A DNA stretch of 35,159 bases from an uncultured Blautia sp. (GCA_934409175.1 CAKRVX010000014.1:1-35159); one strand, 5' to 3'. Shown: positions 8,707-17,175, counted from the first letter of the stretch. Notes: generated from the sequence alone by a model not told the origin. Numbers and translations: made by a program.

Positions 8707-10239
8707 TTATTCTCCCAGTATGTCCATACACGCATGCTGAAGTTCTTTTTCTTCTTTATTATACAAAAGCATGCCACTATATTGAAAATATGCCGGGCAT
8801 CCATTTTGTGCAATAAATGATGTCATTTCTTTATCTGCGGTAATGCCTGTCAGAAGCAGTAACATCTCCTGGCCTTCACCAAAACATTCCTGTATAAATG
8901 CAAAAGCATTCTGTAACTCTTTCTGTACTGTTTCTTCCAATACATGTCTGTATTCAATTTCTTTTTCAAAATATATGCATATTTTGTCAAATCCTTCTTC
9001 CGCATAACTACAATGTTCTTTCTTTAAATCAGTCACATACTGTTCAAGTTTTCTGAGCACTGCATTCTGATCCTCCTGTTCTCTCAGAGAAATCAGTTCC
9101 ATCTTGAATTTTACCTGAAGACTGTTTTTCTGATTTTCTACAAATTCTGTGATCACAGATAAATCTGCAGTTTTTTTCAGATATTTTTTCAGATATTTTT
9201 TCAGATATACCAGTGTTTCATACAATGCTGTAATCTGCCGGTCAGCCTTTTCATACACCTGCAAATGTTCTCTTAATGCGCTTCGAATGAGATTTACCAC
9301 TGCAAATCTCTCTTCGAATCCACCTGCAGAAGCCATCTTCTGTTTCTCTTTTAGTTTCTCATCACTGAGACTTCCCTGCAGAATTGCCGGAATCTCATAA
9401 TCCTCTCCATATTTCATATAAAGCTGATAAAAAGCAGAAAAATCTCTGGCCGTCTCTTCTCTTTGGAGAAATTCCCCTACCAGTTCTGCGTTCATCTCAA
9501 TTCCCAGACTTTCATAACTCTGAAGCAGCCTGGAAAGGTCTTCCCATCCTCTGGCAGTTACAAAAAACTTTCCGTCAACAGTATTCTCCACAAAATAAAA
9601 CTGCTCCTTTTTTATCATAAGATAAGAAATCACCGCTGGATGTACATTATGCTGTTCTGCATACTTTAACCATACCCCACAGTCAGGTTCAATGTTCAGA
9701 CGCCGTACACGATCCAATGTAACTATGTCAAACTCCCGGACCGATTTATTATATTCCGGAGGATTTCCTGCCGCTACAAGAACCCACCCTGCCGGAATCC
9801 TGTGACTGCCAAAAGTTTTATTCTGAAGCAATGCAAGCATGGCAGGTGCCAGAGTTTCTGATACACAATTAATCTCATCAATAAACAAAATACCTTCTTT
9901 ATGTCCAGTCTTCTCCATGCAGTCATAAACAGATGCCACAATCTCACTCATGGTATAGTCCGTCACAGTTATTTCTCTGCCACCGTAATTCTTCTTTACG
10001 ATTTCCGGCAGACCAATGGCACTCTGCCTGGTATGGTGTGTAATCGTATATGCAACAAGCCCCACCTGACATTCCTCTGCTGCCTGCTCCATAATAGCTG
10101 TCTTTCCGATTCCCGGAGGACCGATCAGAAGAACAGGCCTCTGACGAACCAGCGGATAAATATAATCTCCCCTTTCACTCTTCGCCAGATATGCCCTCAG
10201 CGTATTACATATCTCTTTTTTTGCTTCCTGTATATTCAT
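8707..10239 (-). CDS. MoxR-type AAA+ ATPase with long C-terminal extension
   Basis: 510 residues. The AAA+ core (about 25-250) has Walker A LLIGPPGIGKTAIMEQ, Walker B ILFIDEINCVSETLAPAML and a sensor segment VLVAAGNPPEYNKS, as in MoxR ATPases that remodel or activate partner proteins together with VWA proteins. The C-terminal 250 residues are helical and charged, unlike a compact MoxR lid domain, and are probably specific to this subgroup. A perfect 12-base tandem triplication at 9172-9207 encodes a YLKK repeat in this extension. The ATG overlaps the TGA of the VWA gene upstream (ATGA), so the two are translationally coupled. The substrate is unknown. Confidence 0.85.
   Translation of the reverse strand: MNIQEAKKEICNTLRAYLAKSERGDYIYPLVRQRPVLLIGPPGIGKTAIMEQAAEECQVGLVAYTITHHTRQSAIGLPEIVKKNYGGREITVTDYTMSEIVASVYDCMEKTGHKEGILFIDEINCVSETLAPAMLALLQNKTFGSHRIPAGWVLVAAGNPPEYNKSVREFDIVTLDRVRRLNIEPDCGVWLKYAEQHNVHPAVISYLMIKKEQFYFVENTVDGKFFVTARGWEDLSRLLQSYESLGIEMNAELVGEFLQREETARDFSAFYQLYMKYGEDYEIPAILQGSLSDEKLKEKQKMASAGGFEERFAVVNLIRSALREHLQVYEKADRQITALYETLVYLKKYLKKYLKKTADLSVITEFVENQKNSLQVKFKMELISLREQEDQNAVLRKLEQYVTDLKKEHCSYAEEGFDKICIYFEKEIEYRHVLEETVQKELQNAFAFIQECFGEGQEMLLLLTGITADKEMTSFIAQNGCPAYFQYSGMLLYNKEEKELQHACMDILGE
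9172..9207 (-). repeat. Three perfect 12-base tandem repeats inside the MoxR gene
   Basis: TTTTTTCAGATA (plus strand) occurs three times without a gap at 9172-9183, 9184-9195 and 9196-9207. On the coding strand it yields a repeating YLKK. The unit is a multiple of three and contains T6 runs, so copy changes by slippage would keep the frame while altering the length of a basic helix. Confidence 0.95.
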
Positions 10240-11450
10240 CCTTTTATATACTCCTTATCAATGGGACAGCCGCTTATCTGTGAATTTCCTGTAATAAGGC
10301 ATTTCGCCCATGATGGTACCAGCTTCATTTTTTCAGTCCGTCTCAGAAATACAAACGCTGTTTCATAATCTGTTTTCTGCCTGGGATAAATGCCGTCCCC
10401 ATCCGTAAAATAGATTAATGCTCTCAGATCCTTCAGTTCTTTTCGTTCCTGTTCCTGCCTGATGAATTCAAATACAGGTCGAAAGTCCGTACCTCCTCTT
10501 CCCTGTATCGTAACCTTTCGGCTGTATTCCTTCCATTCCTCTTCTGAATGAATCACATCCATCTGCTGAATAAAGCAGTCGCATTGAATAATATACACTT
10601 TCATTCTGTGGAAAAAATTTTCTTTTTCACTGAGTATTGCATAAGTTTCCCCCAGAAAACTCTGTACTGTCTCTTTTGAACAGGAACCCGAAGTGTCAAT
10701 TGCAATCACCAGTTCTTCCAGCCTGTTTACTTCTTTATATTCCAATGGCTCTATTAATGGAATATTTCCATAATGCTCCATCCCGAAATGATAAAAAACA
10801 TAATCAAAACTTTCCGTATCCAGTTCAACTTCCTCACGCAACCTGCAAAACTGCTTCAGAAACTTTCTGTAATCATATTTGCTTCTGTAAATTTCGTCCA
10901 GTTCCTCCTGGCGGTTATCTGTCCGGTTTCCTGCGCGGTTTTGATTTCCGGTCTTATTCTGTGCGGTGTATGCAAGAATACGCTCCCATTTTTCCTTTGT
11001 TTTTCTACCCTCAGAACTATGACTTCTATGTCCGCTCCAAAGAGTGTGATCATCAAAATGACAGTTTCCGCCGGCTGAATCTGCATTCAAAAAATCGGCT
11101 TTTTTTCCTATCATCCGGTCTGTCACCTGCTCCACAAAAATATCATATTCATTATCCCGCCTGCCATTCTCACCGGCCCCCTCAAAAACATGAAGATACA
11201 GACAATGCAAAAGCATATGAAGATATCCCCTTCGTACATTCTCAGGGCTTATCATATATTTTCTCATAAGAAACTCCGGATTAAAATAAATTCGTTCTCC
11301 ATCTGTCCCAATAGAATCAATCCCCCAATCTGCCTCATATTCCAGACTTGCAAAAGCTCCGTCCAGATACGGCAGATCCAGATACAATTCATTTCTACAG
11401 TTTTGAAGTATTCTTTTTCCAAGAAGTTCCTGTCCTGTTCTGTCTCTCAT
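10236..11450 (-). CDS. VWA-like / DUF2201-type protein with degenerate metallopeptidase motif
   Basis: 404 residues. The C-terminal half is a von Willebrand A-like domain: LVIAIDTSGSCS gives the DxSxS part of a MIDAS metal site, with a later GRGGTDFRPVF (Thr) and IYFTDGDG (Asp). The N-terminal part resembles the putative metallopeptidase domain of DUF2201/COG3864, but the helix reads LHMLLHCLYLHVFE with H78, H82 and H87, so the Glu of the usual HExxH is a Met. The pairing with a MoxR ATPase, overlapping by four bases, matches the general MoxR-VWA theme (ATPase plus MIDAS adaptor). The middle (about 145-195) is polar and low in complexity. Function unknown; cytosolic, with no signal peptide. 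Confidence 0.8.
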   Translation of the reverse strand: MRDRTGQELLGKRILQNCRNELYLDLPYLDGAFASLEYEADWGIDSIGTDGERIYFNPEFLMRKYMISPENVRRGYLHMLLHCLYLHVFEGAGENGRRDNEYDIFVEQVTDRMIGKKADFLNADSAGGNCHFDDHTLWSGHRSHSSEGRKTKEKWERILAYTAQNKTGNQNRAGNRTDNRQEELDEIYRSKYDYRKFLKQFCRLREEVELDTESFDYVFYHFGMEHYGNIPLIEPLEYKEVNRLEELVIAIDTSGSCSKETVQSFLGETYAILSEKENFFHRMKVYIIQCDCFIQQMDVIHSEEEWKEYSRKVTIQGRGGTDFRPVFEFIRQEQERKELKDLRALIYFTDGDGIYPRQKTDYETAFVFLRRTEKMKLVPSWAKCLITGNSQISGCPIDKEYIKG

Positions 11451-11471
11451 CTCTCACATTTTCCTTCTTGT

Positions 11472-11780
11472 CTACAATGAAAAATCCTTCTCCTGATAGC
11501 CATACTTTCTGTCTTTCAAATACAGAAGCCACACCAGTGGCCTTAGTTTTTCTTTTTTCTGGGCACATTTGATAAAACCATCCAGTTCCTTTACCGAAAA
11601 CCATCCATATTTCTCCAGTTGTTCCATTTTCTCCATATCTTCATTTTCTATCAGCAGTTCCATGGCAGGACGTATTCTGAGTCTCAGGTATTTCTCCGCA
11701 TCCTGAAATTCTTTCGAATCTTTATCAGGCATATCCTGTAGAAATATCTCCAGTGCCTGCATAAGTTTTCTGTCCTGCAT
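11472..11780 (-). CDS. Hypothetical helical protein, first gene of the MoxR-VWA operon
   Basis: 102 residues, not recognised. It is rich in Glu, Lys and Leu and predicted by eye to be almost entirely helical (ALEIFLQDMPDKDSKEF, LIENEDMEKMEQLEKYGWF, LRPLVWLLYLKDRKYG). There is no membrane segment or signal peptide. It starts after an AAGGAG site and ends 21 bases before the VWA gene, with which it is surely co-transcribed, so it may be a partner or adaptor of the MoxR-VWA pair. The position and spacing are seen; the partnership is inferred. Confidence 0.75.
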   Translation of the reverse strand: MQDRKLMQALEIFLQDMPDKDSKEFQDAEKYLRLRIRPAMELLIENEDMEKMEQLEKYGWFSVKELDGFIKCAQKKEKLRPLVWLLYLKDRKYGYQEKDFSL

Positions 11781-11835
11781 ATTTTTTCACTCCTTATTTC
11801 AGATAACTCTTTTGTTACTGCCTCCAATATAGCAC

Positions 11836-11871
11836 AAAAAGCCCCGAAGAGTAAATATTCTCTTCGGGACT
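11836..11871 (-). terminator. Intrinsic terminator of the ABC-DhaK-DhaL operon
   Basis: On the minus strand CCCGAAGAG pairs with CTCTTCGGG around AATATTTA, followed by GCTTTTTGTG. It lies 19 bases after the dhaL-type stop codon. Confidence 0.85.
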
Positions 11872-11889
11872 TCTGTTATTTAAGGTTAA

Positions 11890-12534
11890 TTAATCCTGAA
11901 AATATAACGCCAGACCTTCTATCAGATCTTTTCCAGCTACTGCTCCCTGATCTTCGGTTCCTTTTGCCTTTGCTGCAAATACAGCTGCTTTTCCAAATTT
12001 TGGAACCATATCTTTCGTGTTTTCCACGCCTTTTTTCGCTCCTTCAAGAGCAGCATTTACAACTTCAGCGAGTCCTGCACCTTTCTGTGCAGCCTCTGCT
12101 GCAGCCTCCCCTGCCGGAAGAAGTGCGTCATAGATGGTTCTGTCACCAGCCTGACACTTTCCTCTTTTGGCAAGTCCTGCTGCAAAATTGCTGATAAAAT
12201 CTGCCATCTCAGCAGGTCCCATAACGCTTTTTCCTGCGATAGATTTTCCACCTGCCATGATTCCGCTTGCCATTAATGTTCCCATTGTGGACGGAACGAG
12301 ACCTGCCATCTTCATTCCTGCTTTCATAAGGGTTTTTCCCATATCATCCGGTGCGATATTAGCACGGATCAGATCCGGTAATGCGCCATATCCTTTGCTC
12401 ATTGTCAGGCCCAGGTCGCCATCACCCATCTGCGCATCCATTTCACATAAATGATCTTTTTCTTTTGCAAAGACATCAGCTACGCTTTCAAAAAGCAGCG
12501 GCAGCTCTTCCATTGTGATTTCCGTTTTACTCAT
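11890..12534 (-). CDS. dhaL: DhaL-like kinase subunit (nucleotide-binding)
   Basis: 214 residues. DhaL subunits bind the nucleotide and Mg2+ that phosphorylate the ketone held by DhaK. The three metal-binding aspartates are present as D33, D38 and D40 (MDAQMGDGDLG), but the usual GDGDHG reads GDGDLG. Later motifs GTLMASGIMAGG, QAGDRTIYDALLPAGEAA and NTKDMVPKFGKAA parallel GDKTMLDALxPA and ATKxMxARxGRA of classical DhaL. It is the last gene of the importer operon, 16 bases after dhaK. No DhaM (the PTS phosphodonor) is nearby, so the phosphate donor could be ATP or a DhaM elsewhere. The gene symbol describes the family; the true substrate is unproven. Confidence 0.8.
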   Translation of the reverse strand: MSKTEITMEELPLLFESVADVFAKEKDHLCEMDAQMGDGDLGLTMSKGYGALPDLIRANIAPDDMGKTLMKAGMKMAGLVPSTMGTLMASGIMAGGKSIAGKSVMGPAEMADFISNFAAGLAKRGKCQAGDRTIYDALLPAGEAAAEAAQKGAGLAEVVNAALEGAKKGVENTKDMVPKFGKAAVFAAKAKGTEDQGAVAGKDLIEGLALYFQD

Positions 12535-12550
12535 GATACTCGGCTCCTTT

Positions 12551-13543
12551 TTATATCTGTGTATAGAATGGTGTATGTACTGGCATGTTAATCTGTTCTT
12601 TCATCTCGTCATCTGCCATTTTGCAGATACTGATAGAAGCTCCTGCCATTTCCATACTTGTGGCATATTCACCTACGAAAGTTCTGAATACTTTGATTTT
12701 CTTTTTATCCAGAATTTCACGGACATTACCGGAAAGAATGTATAATTCCTCAAGACTTGTTGCTCCCAGTCCATTGATCAGAACGCAAACTTCTTCCCCT
12801 TCTTCTACAGGCATGTCTTTGAAGATAGTATCCAGAGATTCCTCTGCCAGTTCCGCAGCAGTTTTGATCGGTCCGTTCCAGATTCCTGGCTCACCATGAA
12901 TTCCCATACCCATAGCCATTTCATTTTCACCAAGAGTAAAGTTTGGATGACCTATTTCAGGAATAATACAAGGAGTCAGTGCAAAACCTACTGTACGTGT
13001 ATTGTCTTTTGCTTTCTGTGCTGCTGCAAGGACTTCATCCAGAGTTCCCATCTTGGCAGCTTTGGCACCTGCACATTTATACATAAAGAAAATACCTGCC
13101 ACACCTCTTCTTGTATCTGGATTTTCATTGGAGTTTACATCATCCGCACCAACAATACTGCGTGTTTCAATATCATCCATTTCCAGCATCTCAGCTGCCA
13201 TATCAAAGTTCATGATATCACCGGTGTAATTACCATATAAGAAAAGGACACCTGCTCCAGCATCTACTTCTTTCGCTACATTATAGATCTGTTCAGAAGA
13301 TGGTGACTGGAACACACCGCCTACGCCGCATCCATCCAACAGACCATCACCTACATATCCAAGAAATAATGGTAAATGACCGGTTCCTCCACCTGTAATA
13401 ATAGCAACTTTTCCTGGCTTCTTCTCTGCTACACAATAGCAACGTAAATCATCTTCCACATATTTAACCATCGGGTTTGCAGAATAAATACCGCGAAGCA
13501 TGTCGTCTGTATAAGTTTCAGGAGCATTAATAATTTTTTTCAT
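12551..13543 (-). CDS. dhaK: DhaK-like kinase subunit (substrate-binding)
   Basis: 330 residues, nearly the length of E. coli DhaK. DhaK binds dihydroxyacetone covalently through a His. The corresponding residues fall at almost the same numbers: H216 in MGIHGEPGI, H56 in GGGTGHLP and D109 in GNYTGDIMNF. The surroundings differ from classical DhaK: GGGSGHEP has become GGGTGHLP, and KNYTGD has become GNYTGD. The C-terminal VHTP motif is kept (MPVHTPFY). The gene follows two sugar-permease genes and precedes dhaL. The changes near the pocket suggest a substrate other than dihydroxyacetone, for example a tetrulose or another small ketose, which is an inference. Confidence 0.85.
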   Translation of the reverse strand: MKKIINAPETYTDDMLRGIYSANPMVKYVEDDLRCYCVAEKKPGKVAIITGGGTGHLPLFLGYVGDGLLDGCGVGGVFQSPSSEQIYNVAKEVDAGAGVLFLYGNYTGDIMNFDMAAEMLEMDDIETRSIVGADDVNSNENPDTRRGVAGIFFMYKCAGAKAAKMGTLDEVLAAAQKAKDNTRTVGFALTPCIIPEIGHPNFTLGENEMAMGMGIHGEPGIWNGPIKTAAELAEESLDTIFKDMPVEEGEEVCVLINGLGATSLEELYILSGNVREILDKKKIKVFRTFVGEYATSMEMAGASISICKMADDEMKEQINMPVHTPFYTQI

Positions 13544-13588
13544 GATAGATCAAGTCCTTTCTGTCTTTATGTATATATGAAATTTGCA

Positions 13589-14563
13589 CTAACTGCGTCT
13601 TGCCCTTCTTGTAACAGTAACTTTATCAATGATCAGAGCCAATACCAGAAGACATCCGTTTACCAGTGTTCTTGTAGTATCCGGAGCTCTCATGATCGTG
13701 AATGCATTTGCAACCAACTGCAGCAATACGATAGATAACAGCACACCACCTACTTTACCTTCTCCACCATCCGGATTGATTCCTCCCAGAACTGCAATCA
13801 GAAGACTTAATGTTGTGTAAGAAGATCCATTTGAAGATTTTGCAGAATTCAAATGAGATGTAATAACGATTCCGGCAATACCGCCAAGAATACCAGAACA
13901 CATATAAGTCATGACTGTAACTTTGAGGTTGTTGATTCCGGAATATCTGGATGCCTGTGCATTAGTTCCAAGATAATAAACTTCATGCCCGAAAACTGTA
14001 CATTTCATAATAAATGTAACAGCAAGCACTACAGCAATAAATATGAAAATTACAATAGGAATTGATCCTACAGATCCATTTGCAATATTTTTAAATGCAT
14101 CCGGAAGACTGTTTATCGCCGGACCTCCTGTAATTGCCAGCGCAAGTCCGGAATAAAGTTCCAGACCGCAAAGTGTAACCAACATGGCTGGAATATTCAG
14201 ACTTCCAATAATAAATCCGTTAAAGGCTCCGCAGATTGCACCTACCAGAACTGCTACCACGATACCGATCATAATAGATACACCGTTGCCACCCATATTT
14301 TTGATGATCAGGGCGCAGACAACACCTGCCAGATTCATAATACCAACCAGAGACAGATCGATTCCCCCTGCGATCATACACATCATCATACCGAAAGTCA
14401 GAATTCCATATTCAGGAAACTGGAAAAACATAGATCTTAAGTTCGGGATGGTAAAATAGGTGTCACCTTTAAGAATTGCCATTAAAATAAGCACAAATGC
14501 CATCATACCAAGCAAAGCTTTAATATGAGGGTCAATTTGTATTTTTTTCTTCTTTGTGTCCAT
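13589..14563 (-). CDS. Sugar ABC transporter permease (second)
   Basis: 324 residues from the ATG at 14563, which lies one base after the stop of the preceding permease and is preceded by GGGAGGG. A longer frame from 14587 would overlap that gene and is less likely. It is an RbsC/LsrC/D-type membrane protein with about eight to ten hydrophobic helices and the family motifs MMCMIAGGIDLSLVGIMNLA near the start and LLIAVLGGINPDGGEGKVGG near the end, the cytoplasmic loop that contacts the ATPase. It forms the channel with the other permease. Sugar ABC importers of the LsrCD type also use two different permeases. Confidence 0.9.
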   Translation of the reverse strand: MDTKKKKIQIDPHIKALLGMMAFVLILMAILKGDTYFTIPNLRSMFFQFPEYGILTFGMMMCMIAGGIDLSLVGIMNLAGVVCALIIKNMGGNGVSIMIGIVVAVLVGAICGAFNGFIIGSLNIPAMLVTLCGLELYSGLALAITGGPAINSLPDAFKNIANGSVGSIPIVIFIFIAVVLAVTFIMKCTVFGHEVYYLGTNAQASRYSGINNLKVTVMTYMCSGILGGIAGIVITSHLNSAKSSNGSSYTTLSLLIAVLGGINPDGGEGKVGGVLLSIVLLQLVANAFTIMRAPDTTRTLVNGCLLVLALIIDKVTVTRRARRS

Positions 14564-14564
14564 C

Positions 14565-15581
14565 TTAAATTCCCTCCCTCTTTGCAATTTCGTATGAACG
14601 CTTTGTCTGCCAGGATGTAAGAATAGTTCCGATCAGAATTACAAGACCGACAACAAAACGCTGCCAGGATGTAGAAATTCCCATCATATTCAGTGAGTTC
14701 TGTACCAGAGTGATAAGCACTACACCAAGAACTACGCCGGAAACATCTCCGTATCCACCAGTAATACGTACACCGCCGATAACGCAGGCTGCGATTACGA
14801 TCATTTCATCGCCCATAAGAGCTGATGTTGTTGCTGAATGCATCAGGACTGTATACATCATTGCTGTCACACCTGCAAAACATCCGGCAAATACATAAGC
14901 AAAAAACTGAAGTTTATGTACATTAAATCCTGCAACTCTTGCTGCATTTTTATCTCCGCCAATCGCATAAAGTCCACGTCCCAGCATGGTCTTTTTCAGC
15001 ATAAATGCAATAACGATACATGCAATGACCGGAACCAGGATCAAAACATTCAGAGGATAGGAAAATCCTGTACCAGGTGCAGTATATGTAATAATATTAA
15101 AATTATAAATTGCCTGCAGACTGGATGGAAGTGTTGTGAACTCTCTTGTTCCCAGAAGTGTTACTACGCCTCCGGCGGCAATAGAGCTTGTAGCCAATGT
15201 TGCAATCAATGGTGGCAGTTCAAGAATACTTACCAGTACAGCATTAAACAGGCCAAATAACAGTCCGATCAACAATGCAAATGCAAATGCAAATAATGCA
15301 TTGTCAATTTTCCATACACGGTTCATTACATACATAGGTACGTACATTGCGACACAACCAATAGCCGGAAACGATACATCAATACCTCCTGATATGATAA
15401 CTATCATTTCACATAATGCAAAACACATTGTGAATATTCCTGCGCGGCAAAGTGTGATCAGCGTTGCCGGACTGAAGAATGCCGGCTGTCGAAGACTGAC
15501 TATAATGCAGTACGCTACGATGATATAGATCAGGATCATCTTTGTGCTGGTCAGCCGCATTTTCTTATTTTTAGTCTTCAT
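14565..15581 (-). CDS. Sugar ABC transporter permease (first)
   Basis: 338 residues. RbsC-like membrane protein with multiple hydrophobic helices. The signature regions are EMIVIISGGIDVSFPAIGC near residue 60 and IAACVIGGVRITGGYGDVSG near 275, the loop that docks onto the ATPase. It starts 27 bases after the ATPase gene and its stop lies one base before the second permease. The two permeases differ clearly in sequence, which implies a heterodimeric channel. The sugar cannot be read from the permease. Confidence 0.9.
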   Translation of the reverse strand: MKTKNKKMRLTSTKMILIYIIVAYCIIVSLRQPAFFSPATLITLCRAGIFTMCFALCEMIVIISGGIDVSFPAIGCVAMYVPMYVMNRVWKIDNALFAFAFALLIGLLFGLFNAVLVSILELPPLIATLATSSIAAGGVVTLLGTREFTTLPSSLQAIYNFNIITYTAPGTGFSYPLNVLILVPVIACIVIAFMLKKTMLGRGLYAIGGDKNAARVAGFNVHKLQFFAYVFAGCFAGVTAMMYTVLMHSATTSALMGDEMIVIAACVIGGVRITGGYGDVSGVVLGVVLITLVQNSLNMMGISTSWQRFVVGLVILIGTILTSWQTKRSYEIAKREGI

Positions 15582-15608
15582 AATCTTTCTCCTTGTATTA
15601 AGATACGG

Positions 15609-17087
15609 TCACAGTTTAATATTATCAATATTATTATCCGTGATACCGCTGGCTTTCCCATTTTTCATGACCATGATTTTGTTACAATTTGTGATCAGCT
15701 CTGACAGGTCATCTGAAATGATCACCACTGCCATACCCTGGGCGGCCAGCCCCCTGAGTAATTCATGTATTTCCGTCTTTGCACCGATGTCAACACCTAC
15801 AGTAGGTCCATTGAGAATAAACAATTTCGGATGGGTATTCAGCCATTTGGCAATTACAACTTTCTGCGCATTTCCTCCTGAAAGTGTCCGTACCGGAACC
15901 TGTGAGGATGGTGTCACAACACCCAATTCTTTTACCAGGTTATCAGAGGCTTCCCTCATTGCTTTCTCATCCAGTTTCAGACCTTTGAAATATTTTCTCA
16001 AAGAACTTGCCATCATATTTTTCTCGATGGATTTTTCAATAAAAAGGCCTTCTGTCAAACGGTCTTCCGGAACATAGGCAATTTTATTTTCAATGGCATC
16101 TGCTACAGAATGAATCGTAACTGATTTTCCATTCAAAATAATATTTCCGCTGTCCGGGGGAGTAATTCCAAAAATAGCCTCTCCAATCTCACTTCTTCCA
16201 GAACCAAGGAGTCCGGTAATTCCGAAAATATCTCCTTTTTTCATTGTAAAGCTTACATCTTCAAAAGCACCTTTTAATGTAAGGTTCTCAACTCTCAGAA
16301 CTTCTTCATTACTCTGTGCAGGAGTATATTTCGCAGAGCTTACTTCATGTCCTGTCATATCTCTGGTAAATCTTGCACTGTCATATTCATCAATTGTACC
16401 AGTAGAAACAAAAGCACCATTTCTGAGAATGGTCAGTCTGTCTGCGATCTCATATATCTCATCCAGCTTATGATTAACGATCATTACCGCGATACCTTTT
16501 GCTTTCAGGCCACGAACAACAGTCCACAGTTTTTCTACTTCTCTCGCTGTCAATGCAGTTGTTGGTTCATCCAGAATCAGAAGTTTTGCATCATTAATAA
16601 TAGCTCTGCAGATGGCAACCATCTGTTTACCTGCAACAGGAAGCAGTTCCACCGGCATATCCGGATCCATATTGGCCCCAACCTGCTCCATTGCTTTCTG
16701 TGCAAGTTCATGAATTTCCTTCCAGTTTACAGTCTTTTTTCCATTCTTTACTTCACAGTTCAATGCAATATTTTCTGCAACTGTCAGATTGGGAAATACT
16801 GCAAAATCCTGATAAATAACCTGAATTCCCTTATTGATCGCATCAATCGGTTTAAATTTGCCCATCTTTTCGCCGTCGATCCAGATAGTACCTTCATCAA
16901 TTTCATGAACACCGGATATAGATTTGATCAAGGTCGATTTACCACATCCATTTTCACCGGCCAGGCAATGAATTTCCCCTTTGCGGATCTCCAGGTCTAC
17001 GCCTTTCAGTGCATGTACACCGCCGAAAGATTTTTTGATGCCTTCCAATTTCAAAAATACTTCGTTTGCCATAATCTCGTTCCCCAT
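15609..17087 (-). CDS. Sugar ABC transporter ATP-binding protein (double NBD)
   Basis: 492 residues from 17087; an alternative ATG at 17072 (MANEVFLKLEG) fits the family start better, and both have weak ribosome sites. It is a fused two-domain ATPase like RbsA/LsrA. NBD1 has Walker A GENGCGKSTLIK, a signature variant LPVAGKQMVAICRAI and Walker B LLILDEPTT. NBD2 has a degenerate Walker A GLLGSGRSEIGEA, an intact signature LSGGNAQKVVIAKWL, and a Walker B that reads LFILNGPTVGVD instead of LDEPT. Only one of the two composite ATP sites therefore has all catalytic residues. It energises import with the two permeases that follow. A strong hairpin lies between it and the binding-protein gene upstream. 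Confidence 0.92.
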   Translation of the reverse strand: MGNEIMANEVFLKLEGIKKSFGGVHALKGVDLEIRKGEIHCLAGENGCGKSTLIKSISGVHEIDEGTIWIDGEKMGKFKPIDAINKGIQVIYQDFAVFPNLTVAENIALNCEVKNGKKTVNWKEIHELAQKAMEQVGANMDPDMPVELLPVAGKQMVAICRAIINDAKLLILDEPTTALTAREVEKLWTVVRGLKAKGIAVMIVNHKLDEIYEIADRLTILRNGAFVSTGTIDEYDSARFTRDMTGHEVSSAKYTPAQSNEEVLRVENLTLKGAFEDVSFTMKKGDIFGITGLLGSGRSEIGEAIFGITPPDSGNIILNGKSVTIHSVADAIENKIAYVPEDRLTEGLFIEKSIEKNMMASSLRKYFKGLKLDEKAMREASDNLVKELGVVTPSSQVPVRTLSGGNAQKVVIAKWLNTHPKLFILNGPTVGVDIGAKTEIHELLRGLAAQGMAVVIISDDLSELITNCNKIMVMKNGKASGITDNNIDNIKL

Positions 17088-17105
17088 TCAAATAGTCCAG
17101 CCGGT

Positions 17106-17153
17106 AAAAAAGAGAAAATTCATATAGTTTTGGCAGCCATATGAATTTCCTCT
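17106..17153 (-). terminator. Intra-operon terminator-like hairpin after the binding-protein gene
   Basis: On the minus strand a 15-position stem with one mismatch (AGAGGAAATTCATAT against ATATGAATTTTCTCT) closes a 13-base loop and is followed by TTTTTT. It is well placed to end most transcripts after the binding-protein gene, or to protect its 3' end, which would give more binding protein than transporter. Confidence 0.75.
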
Positions 17154-17175
17154 TCAGATCAGCTTTTACTTGTAA

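Noticed and set aside
11836..11871. Inverted repeat as an operator for the 102-residue gene
   Set aside because: Stem plus T-tract in the minus direction fits a terminator for the DhaL-type gene better.
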